From Azonexaceae bacterium (lineage in GTDB: Bacteria; Pseudomonadota; Gammaproteobacteria; Burkholderiales; Rhodocyclaceae): 5,503 bases of DNA. The stretch is from assembly GCA_009469665.1 (NCBI GenBank), contig SSTB01000088.1:1-5503 (forward strand), in the 5' to 3' direction. Below the pieces are notes generated by a model. That model made no database searches, was not told the DNA's origin, and saw nothing but the letters and a program-made list of their open reading frames with translations. Of the stretch, positions 1 through 4,347 are shown one piece after another. The translations under genes were made by a program, and so were the position numbers. How positions within the stretch are numbered: position 1 is the first letter of the stretch; the number at the start of each line of letters is the position of its first letter.

Positions 1-15
1 ATCGAGTGGGAATAA
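1..15 (+). CDS. guaA: GMP synthase (GuaA), last four codons and stop, partial
   Basis: The first 15 bases read Ile-Glu-Trp-Glu followed by TAA. GMP synthase (glutamine-hydrolysing), which aminates XMP to GMP in purine synthesis, ends in an almost invariant Pro-Pro-Ala/Gly-Thr-Ile-Glu-Trp-Glu, so these residues fit its C-terminus exactly. Only four residues are visible, so sequence alone is weak. The support comes from context: a P4-type integrase gene begins about 220 bp downstream in the same direction, and the guaA 3' end is an established target of such integrases. The gene would extend leftwards out of the window. Another gene ending in the same residues cannot be excluded. Confidence 0.72.
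   Translation: MEWE
4..11. other. Probable attachment-site core at the guaA 3' end
   Basis: The octamer GAGTGGGA spans the Glu-Trp-Glu codons of the guaA tail. From memory, it matches the core reported for genomic islands integrated at the end of guaA, where recombination restores the coding sequence. It would be the left attachment site of this element. No second exact copy lies in the window. The closest is a 7/8 match at 4602-4609 inside traG. The right attachment site should therefore lie beyond the right edge. Confidence 0.5.
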
Positions 16-31
16 ATTATCTTCGTGTCAG

Positions 32-113
32 GTCGTCCCATGTCGTCCGGTTTTCCGGAGAAAAGCAAGTCCTGACAATTGGTTAGCGTCTCATCTGGTC
101 TCAAATCGCCTCA
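32..113. repeat. Two groups of short direct repeats with 10-bp period (possible integrase arm sites)
   Basis: GTCGTCC occurs at 32-38 and 42-48. GTCTCA occurs at 88-93 and 98-103, with the variant GCCTCA at 108-113. Within each group the copies start exactly 10 bp apart, about one helical turn, so they present on one face of the DNA. A small perfect hairpin, TCCGG-TTTT-CCGGA (46-59), lies between the groups without a following T-tract. A 7-bp inverted pair, TGTCAGG (26-32) and CCTGACA (71-77), frames the first part. Placement between the probable attachment core and the integrase gene suggests recombinase or excisionase binding. This is inference. The stretch holds no convincing gene. Confidence 0.4.
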
Positions 114-130
114 CTAAAGCGCGCCGAATT

Positions 131-221
131 TGGCGGTATTGGTGACGGTATCGAAGAGCCGGCCTTGAACGACCACGGTTGATACCGTCAAATGCCCTGA
201 CGGTATCGGTTGACGGTATCA
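131..221. repeat. TGACGGTATC repeat cluster upstream of the integrase start
   Basis: TGACGGTATC occurs at 143-152, 198-207 and 211-220, with a degenerate copy (TGGCGGTATT) at 131-140 and one inverted copy, GATACCGTCA, at 181-190. The inverted copy forms a perfect 12-bp inverted repeat with the last direct copy (180-191 against 210-221). Spacing between starts within the two pairs is 12 and 13 bp. The cluster overlaps the predicted -10 region and ends five bases before the integrase ribosome binding site. Such a placement fits arm-type sites at which the integrase also represses its own transcription, or an excisionase/regulator operator. The binding protein is unknown. Confidence 0.6.
165..193 (+). 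promoter_or_regulatory. Candidate promoter of the integrase gene
   Basis: TTGAAC (165-170) and TCAAAT (188-193) are separated by 17 bp. Each matches the sigma-70 consensus at four of six positions. Transcription would start near base 200. The -10 element overlaps the inverted repeat copy at 181-190, and the downstream copies (198-220) would lie at and just after the start site, so a protein bound there should repress. The match is moderate, and transcription was not tested. Confidence 0.35.
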
Positions 222-235
222 GTTCGGAGGTCGAG

Positions 236-1552
236 ATGCTCACCGACATGAAGTTGAAGGCCCTGAAGCCCACGGGAAAGATCTACAAGGTTGCTGATCA
301 GCAGGGGCTCTACGTCGCTGTCACGCGGACAGGAGTGATCAGTTTCCGGTTTGACTACCGGGTGAATGGTCGCCGTGAAACCCTGGTGATAGGCCAGTAC
401 GATCCGAATCTCGGGGCTAAGAAACCGCGTGATTTGGTGGAACTGGACTACGGGATGTCCTTGACCCTGGCCGAGGCCCGGCTACTGCTGGCGCGGGCTC
501 ACCGATCTGTGGAGCAAGGCGAGAGCCCCTCACGGGGTAAGGTTGAAAAACGAGTCGAGGCTGCGGACGCGTTAACGTTTGGGAAGTGGGCCGAAAAGTA
601 CTTCGCTGAAGCTGACTTGGCTGAGTCCACCCGGTCCATGCGAAAGTCGGTCTATGACCGCAACCTGGCAGAGGAATTCGGCCGGCTGAAGTTGGAAGAG
701 ATCACGCCGGTTCGGCTGATGGCCCGGTGCGAGAAGATCAAGGAGCGGGGGGCGGCAGCACCTGCGGTTCAGGCGCGCGAAATCGTGCTGCAGGTTTTTC
801 GATTCATCCAGGCGCGCGGATTGAAGATTGACAATCCCGCCGAGGCGATTCGACCCAGCGCCATCGCCACGTTCAAAGCTCGGGACAGGGCCCTTTCACC
901 AGCCGAGATTCACACATTTTTCAAAGCGCTCGACCAGACCGCGACCATGTCGACACTGCGTTTGGCGGTCAGATTTATGTTGCTTACCCTGGTGCGCAAA
1001 TCGGAATTCGTTGAGGCGACATGGGGCGAGGTGAACTTCGAGACGGCGATATGGACGATCCCGAAGGAGCGCATGAAGGCGGGGCGCCCTCACAATGTGT
1101 ACCTTAGCCAGCAAGCGTTGGACATCCTGGTCGCTTTCAAGACCTGTTTCAGTGCCAGTTCGTACCTACATCCCGGACGTTACGAGACGGAGTTGCCGAT
1201 CAGCGCGGCGACGTTGAACCGGGTAATTGACGCAACCGTGAAGCTGATCCGTGATCGCGGTGAAGACTTCGAGCCCTTCACCGTGCATGACCTGCGCCGC
1301 ACGGCCAGTACATTGCTCCATGAAGCCGGCTTCAACAGCGATTGGATCGAGAAGTGCCTTGCTCATGAGCAGCGCGGTGTGCGTGCGATCTACAACAAGG
1401 CCGAGTACGCCGAACAGCGGAGAGAGATGCTGCAGGCCTGGGGCGATATGGTGGATTCCTGGATCAAGAACGGTGGCGGCGTCATTCCGATTCGGCACCG
1501 CGTGGGCGAGGCGGGGCTGCGCCGCACGTCTTCTTGCCTGGTGAACGAATGA
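236..1552 (+). CDS. P4-family site-specific tyrosine recombinase (integrase)
   Basis: This 438-residue enzyme would integrate and excise the element by cutting and rejoining the attachment sites. The ATG at 236 is chosen because GGAGG (226-230) sits five bases upstream. An in-frame TTG at 179 would add 19 residues read through the repeat cluster and lacks a ribosome binding site. The N-terminal ~100 residues resemble the DUF4102 arm-binding domain (LTDMKLKALKP, QQGLYVAVT, then an FRFDYRVNGRRETLVIGQY stretch). A SAM-like core-binding domain covers roughly 112-207. The catalytic domain follows with the full set expected of the family: Arg254 (LVRKSE), Lys281 (MKAGRPHNVYLS), His351 and Arg354 (HDLRR), His377 (LAHE) and the nucleophile Tyr386 (IYNKAEY). 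It looks intact. Position next to the guaA tail implies guaA specificity. The repeats upstream suggest autoregulation. Family assignment is secure; target specificity is inferred. Confidence 0.95.
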   Translation: MLTDMKLKALKPTGKIYKVADQQGLYVAVTRTGVISFRFDYRVNGRRETLVIGQYDPNLGAKKPRDLVELDYGMSLTLAEARLLLARAHRSVEQGESPSRGKVEKRVEAADALTFGKWAEKYFAEADLAESTRSMRKSVYDRNLAEEFGRLKLEEITPVRLMARCEKIKERGAAAPAVQAREIVLQVFRFIQARGLKIDNPAEAIRPSAIATFKARDRALSPAEIHTFFKALDQTATMSTLRLAVRFMLLTLVRKSEFVEATWGEVNFETAIWTIPKERMKAGRPHNVYLSQQALDILVAFKTCFSASSYLHPGRYETELPISAATLNRVIDATVKLIRDRGEDFEPFTVHDLRRTASTLLHEAGFNSDWIEKCLAHEQRGVRAIYNKAEYAEQRREMLQAWGDMVDSWIKNGGGVIPIRHRVGEAGLRRTSSCLVNE

Positions 1553-1562
1553 TGCAGAAATT

Positions 1563-1588
1563 CCACCGTTCCCGGTTCGAGACGGTGG
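1563..1588 (+). terminator. Hairpin downstream of the integrase (weak terminator candidate)
   Basis: CCACCGTT (1563-1570) can pair with GACGGTGG (1581-1588), giving eight pairs including one T-G, around a 10-base loop. It begins ten bases after the integrase stop codon. No T-run follows, so it is not a canonical intrinsic terminator. It may stabilise the 3' end of the transcript or be incidental. Confidence 0.3.
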
Positions 1589-1610
1589 GATGGCGTCACT
1601 CTTGTTGATG

Positions 1611-1665
1611 TAACAGGAAATTCGCACGGTAACATGGAGTGTGTTATCGTGCGAATTGTCTGTTA
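1611..1665. promoter_or_regulatory. 24-bp inverted repeat, probable operator of the toxin-antitoxin-like operon
   Basis: Two 24-base arms, 1611-1634 and 1642-1665, pair at 21 of 24 positions around a 7-base centre. The longest unbroken block is AATTCGCACG against CGTGCGAATT. The right arm ends 17 bases before the GTG start of the winged-helix gene. AbiEi antitoxins are known to repress their own operon by binding inverted repeats in the promoter, so this is the expected place and form for an autoregulatory operator. A weak promoter (TTGATG at 1605-1610, 19 bp, TAACAT at 1630-1635) would be covered by the left arm. The symmetry is directly seen; the bound protein is inferred. The same bases could form a hairpin in RNA. 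Confidence 0.7.
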
Positions 1666-1682
1666 TTTAGATCAGCCTTCCA

Positions 1683-2675
1683 GTGAAGATCCTTGCGTCC
1701 GCCGTTCGTCAATATCTCCAAGAGGTCTTGGGTCTGCCCGCGCCCGAGACAAAGCCTTGGGTGCGCGCGAACGAACTGCCGTACTTCCTGCGGGACGCCT
1801 TTCAATTCAGCGAGCTTGAGCTGCTGGGGCAGCCCGTCGTGCTGGCAATGGCGCGCGGTGAACAACGGCAGTCTCTCAGCGAGGTGCGGACGTGGTTGGA
1901 GAAGGTAAGGGCGCTGTCCGGGCAGCCCGCGGTATATGTCACCGAGGCTTTGGCCTCCTACGAACGTAGGCGCCTTATCGAACAAAAGGTGCCGTTCATC
2001 GTCCCGGGAAATCAGCTCTACCTTCCCGATCTGGGCCTCGACCTGCGAGAGTACTTCCGGCAGCGCCCTCCAGCGGCTGAAGCTGCTTTGAGCCCTTCCG
2101 CGCAGGCCCTCCTAATCGCAGCATTGTTGCACCAACCTTGGCAGGCCGAATGGCAACCCTCGAGCATGGGAAGCGCCCTGGGCTACACCGCAATGACGCT
2201 GTCCCGGGTGGTCAAGGAACTCACCGCAGCCGGCCTTGCTGCCCAATACACGGTTGGCCGGTCGCGCTGGCTGCGTATGGAACATCCACCGCAAGAGATC
2301 TGGGAGCGGGCAAGACCTGTGTTGCGAACGCCGGTCAAGCGCACTGTCTGGGTGCTTCCTGACGGCGCTGCCCGTCGGGAGGCTCGTTTGGCAGGCCTGA
2401 GCGCACTGGCGCGCCATTCGATGCTGACCGAGCCCAAGTGGCCGGTGTACGCATTGGGTACATTCGATTGGAAGGCGGCTGTCGACGCCGGCATTCGTGA
2501 GTTGCCTGAACCTGTCGCTGGTGCACATCAATGGCAGTTGTGGAGTTACAGCCCCGCCCTCTTGCCGGGTGCTGCCACGGTTGACCCGTTGTCGCTGATC
2601 CTCAGCCTGCAAGACAACGCGGACGACCGCATCCAAATCGCGCTGGATGAACTGAAGGAGCAACTGCCATGGTAA
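1683..2675 (+). CDS. Winged-helix regulator, AbiEi-like putative antitoxin
   Basis: This 330-residue protein lies immediately upstream of, and overlaps by 7 bp, an AbiEii-like nucleotidyltransferase gene. Its likely role is DNA-binding repressor and antitoxin of that pair. A winged helix-turn-helix is visible at about 136-200: LSPSAQALLIAALL, then a recognition-helix-like stretch YTAMTLSRVVKELTAAGL and a wing (QYTVGRSRWLRM). Residues 50-120 form an uncharacterised domain with the motif VPFIVPGNQLYLP. Residues 232-262 contain RLAGLSALARHSML and PVYALG, recalling the second domain of AbiEi proteins. Canonical AbiEi carries its winged helix at the N-terminus, so the central position is unusual. 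Start: the GTG at 1683 is the first usual start codon after an in-frame TAG at 1668-1670. No Shine-Dalgarno sequence is apparent, so a leaderless message or a later start is possible. The palindrome just upstream suggests self-repression. A standalone MarR-like regulator is the alternative. Confidence 0.72.
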   Translation: MKILASAVRQYLQEVLGLPAPETKPWVRANELPYFLRDAFQFSELELLGQPVVLAMARGEQRQSLSEVRTWLEKVRALSGQPAVYVTEALASYERRRLIEQKVPFIVPGNQLYLPDLGLDLREYFRQRPPAAEAALSPSAQALLIAALLHQPWQAEWQPSSMGSALGYTAMTLSRVVKELTAAGLAAQYTVGRSRWLRMEHPPQEIWERARPVLRTPVKRTVWVLPDGAARREARLAGLSALARHSMLTEPKWPVYALGTFDWKAAVDAGIRELPEPVAGAHQWQLWSYSPALLPGAATVDPLSLILSLQDNADDRIQIALDELKEQLPW

Positions 2676-3445
2676 GAGGGCTGGATCTTTTCCAAGACTG
2701 GTTTGCGGCCTTTGCCGACCAGTATGTGCTGATCGGTGGCACGGCTGCCAGTCTGACGATGGAAGACGCTGGCCTTGCGTTCCGCGCCACCAAGGATCTC
2801 GATGTCGTTCTCCATGTCGAGGCGCTGACTCCTGCCTTTGGCGAAGCTTTTTGGAAGTTCGTCGAGGCCGCCGGATACGAGATCCGGCAAGCCAGCGATA
2901 CAGGCAAACCGATCTTCTATCGATTCCAAAAACCGGCAGACGATCGTTATCCCGCGATGGTCGAACTCTTCGCACGGGTGCCCGATGGTTTGCAGCCCGC
3001 CGAAGGCAGTCGACTGACTCCGATCCCACTGGACGAGGCCGTGTCAAGCCTTTCCGCGATCCTGCTGGACGAGGCTTACTATGCATTCATCTTGGCCGGG
3101 CGGCGAGAAGTCAATGGCCTGCCGTGGGTGGGTGAAGATCGGCTGATTCCATTGAAGGCGATTGCATGGCTTGAACTCAGTGAGCGAAAAGCGCTGGGCG
3201 CCAAGGTGGATGCCAAAGACGTGCGAAAGCACCTCAACGATGTACTTCGCCTCTCGCAGCTGCTGGCACCCGCTACACGCATTCCTCTCGACGGGAAGAT
3301 TGGGAACGACATGCGGCGTTTCCTTACCGCTATAGCGACGGATACCTCGATCGATCCAAAGGCGCTGCAACTCGGAGACGTCACAGTCACCGAACTTGTA
3401 GCGCGCATCGCCCAAGCGTATGAGCTGGATATGGAGGCTGGGTGA
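2669..3445 (+). CDS. AbiEii/MenT-like nucleotidyltransferase, putative toxin
   Basis: This 258-residue protein has the DNA polymerase beta-type nucleotidyltransferase signature: Gly23-Gly24-Thr25 (LIGGTAAS), then Asp43 and Asp45 (TKDLDVVL) as metal ligands, with Glu99 (PAMVELF) as a likely third carboxylate. Further on, Lys163 (LIPLKAIAWLEL) and Lys187/Asp191 (RKHLNDVLRL) fit motifs III and IV of the AbiEii/AbiGii toxin group. Members of that group transfer nucleotides to RNA (for MenT, to tRNA acceptor ends) or bind GTP, and they slow growth. The substrate here is unknown. The start is supported by AAGGAG at 2655-2660, eight bases upstream. The 7-bp overlap with the upstream gene indicates translational coupling, as in toxin-antitoxin pairs. 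Residues 200-258 are less typical. All expected catalytic residues are present, so it should be active. A housekeeping RNA-modifying nucleotidyltransferase is less likely given its position on a mobile element. Confidence 0.8.
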   Translation: MVRGLDLFQDWFAAFADQYVLIGGTAASLTMEDAGLAFRATKDLDVVLHVEALTPAFGEAFWKFVEAAGYEIRQASDTGKPIFYRFQKPADDRYPAMVELFARVPDGLQPAEGSRLTPIPLDEAVSSLSAILLDEAYYAFILAGRREVNGLPWVGEDRLIPLKAIAWLELSERKALGAKVDAKDVRKHLNDVLRLSQLLAPATRIPLDGKIGNDMRRFLTAIATDTSIDPKALQLGDVTVTELVARIAQAYELDMEAG

Positions 3446-3448
3446 CGG

Positions 3449-3538
3449 ATGAAGTTGCAGGACGTTCTGGCAAGTCGCGAACTAAATCCGGCGTTTCTCG
3501 ACCGTCTGGCAGCGATGAAGTCGTCGTATGAAAACTGA
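3449..3538 (+). CDS. Possible 29-residue small protein
   Basis: An ATG at 3449, four bases after the nucleotidyltransferase stop codon, opens a frame of 29 codons ending in TGA at 3536-3538. The predicted peptide begins MKLQDVLASRELNP and is mostly helix-favouring, with no membrane segment. GGAGG (3433-3437) lies 11 bases upstream, a little far. The stop codon overlaps the next gene's start by 11 bp, giving an unbroken chain of coupled frames. It could be a real small operon member, the remnant of a longer gene, or a chance frame. I do not recognise a family. Confidence 0.35.
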   Translation: MKLQDVLASRELNPAFLDRLAAMKSSYEN

Positions 3539-3965
3539 ACGGAACCGAAACGATGGACTCCCTATGGGATGGCTGGACGCCAACACGCCCACCTGTCGGA
3601 TCAAGCGCATCAGAAAGCGGGAAGGGCGGTGCTACGAACTAGCGATGCGAGGTTGTCTGCAGGCCCCGGAATGGGAACTGGTCCACGGCGAATGCAACGG
3701 ACACTCGGGTGCCGGGACAATCGGTCATGCTTGGCTGGAGTTTGATGGCGAGGTCTACTGTCCCGTCCTGGATAAGACGATGCCGATCGGTGACTTCCTC
3801 CGGATACTGGGGGCTCGAGCACATGCCAGGTATTCTTCAGAGGATGCAATCTGCCTAATGCTCAGGTCAGGCCACTACGGTCCGTGGAACGACGTGCGGA
3901 AATTCGAGGAGCGCATGGCCAGCAGGTCTTGGCGGTGGAAATTCAAGCGGGGTAAGTGGCAATAG
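3528..3965 (+). CDS. Uncharacterised 145-aa protein with a papain-like Cys/His pattern
   Basis: I do not recognise a named family. The order of motifs is suggestive: Cys35 in GRCYELA, LVHG at 51-54, His67 in GHAWLEF, then VYCPVLDK at 76-83 and a basic, Trp-rich tail (SWRWKFKRGKW). A Cys before a helix followed by a His-Ala-Trp strand resembles papain-fold or transglutaminase-like hydrolases, in which an Asp shortly after the His completes the triad. Here the position where one would expect Asp after Tyr is Cys78, and Asp82 is the nearest candidate. The protein looks cytoplasmic, with no signal peptide or membrane segment. It continues the operon after the nucleotidyltransferase (82-bp gap, or an 11-bp overlap if the small frame is real). 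No strong ribosome binding site precedes ATG 3528; ATG 3564 is an alternative start that also lacks one. A link to the toxin-antitoxin-like module is inferred only from position. Confidence 0.6.
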   Translation: MKTERNRNDGLPMGWLDANTPTCRIKRIRKREGRCYELAMRGCLQAPEWELVHGECNGHSGAGTIGHAWLEFDGEVYCPVLDKTMPIGDFLRILGARAHARYSSEDAICLMLRSGHYGPWNDVRKFEERMASRSWRWKFKRGKWQ

Positions 3966-4012
3966 ACTTGAACCTTGCGCCGGCCCATGTAGCCTTGATG
4001 TAGGCTGAACGC

Positions 4013-4018
4013 AGGAGG
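4013..4018 (+). promoter_or_regulatory. Ribosome binding site of the small membrane protein gene
   Basis: A full AGGAGG lies five bases before ATG 4024. It is the strongest such site in the window and fixes the start of the downstream gene. The 58-base gap before that gene (3966-4023) also holds a short inverted repeat, AGCCT (3991-3995) and AGGCT (4002-4006), but no convincing promoter. Confidence 0.75.
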
Positions 4019-4023
4019 CCGAA

Positions 4024-4344
4024 ATGAGAAAACTCGTCTTCATCGGATTCGTCGTCGTTGGAACACTACTGGGCCTTGTGCTCGCAGAGAACGTTTCTTG
4101 GGGCGCCCGCTTTGTCGTTATGTCATTTGGGGCCTTGGCAGGTGCCGCCGTAGGGGGCGCCTTCTCTGGAATTGGGAGGCGAGGACGCGTGCCACAACTC
4201 CGAGATGGAGCCCTGCGGGGGCTAGGCACCACGAGCGAGGATCTCATGGATAACTACTGGCGCGATGAGGGCAATCCGCAGTTCATGAAGCCGCCTTCGC
4301 CCGACAAGAAGGAGTTCGGCGGTAGCGGTGGAATGACGGATTGA
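4024..4344 (+). CDS. Small inner-membrane protein beside traG, entry-exclusion candidate
   Basis: This 106-residue protein has two hydrophobic segments. The first is at about 4-21, after Met-Arg-Lys. The second is at about 30-50 and is rich in small residues (GALAGAAVGGAF, a glycine-zipper-like stretch), followed by Arg52, Arg53 and Arg55. Basic residues on both outer sides favour a hairpin with both ends in the cytoplasm. Alternatively, the first segment may be a signal peptide cut near Ala21. The remaining ~50 residues are polar and end in a Gly-rich tail. I do not recognise a family. The gene converges on traG, and the two stop codons abut. In F and SXT/R391 elements, small inner-membrane exclusion proteins (TraS, Eex) are encoded next to traG and act through TraG, which makes this a candidate for that role. 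The convergent orientation differs from those elements, so this is inference. A general small membrane protein is the default. Confidence 0.7.
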   Translation: MRKLVFIGFVVVGTLLGLVLAENVSWGARFVVMSFGALAGAAVGGAFSGIGRRGRVPQLRDGALRGLGTTSEDLMDNYWRDEGNPQFMKPPSPDKKEFGGSGGMTD

Positions 4345-4347
4345 TCA
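4342..4347. other. Abutting convergent stop codons (TGATCA)
   Basis: The TGA of the small membrane protein gene (4342-4344) and the TGA of traG read on the other strand (4345-4347) form the palindrome TGATCA with no bases between. There is therefore no room for a terminator, and the two messages must overlap at their 3' ends. Confidence 0.9.

Noticed and set aside
46..59. TCCGG-TTTT-CCGGA hairpin as the guaA terminator.
   Set aside because: The stem is only five pairs and no T-run follows; GAAAAG comes next instead. It is noted only as part of the repeat region.
179..235. TTG at 179 as an upstream start for the integrase.
   Set aside because: It has no ribosome binding site and would translate the repeat cluster, whereas ATG 236 has GGAGG at ideal spacing and leads directly into the conserved domain.
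1571..1585. GGTTCGA with flanking C and G runs, resembling a tRNA T-loop.
   Set aside because: There is no pairing T-stem of normal length, no acceptor stem and no other tRNA arms nearby. The attachment target is better explained by guaA.
2112..3086. Long minus-strand open frame of 324 codons.
   Set aside because: It is a shadow of the two overlapping plus-strand genes, which have clear motifs. Its translation is Arg/Pro/Ser-rich with no recognisable domain.
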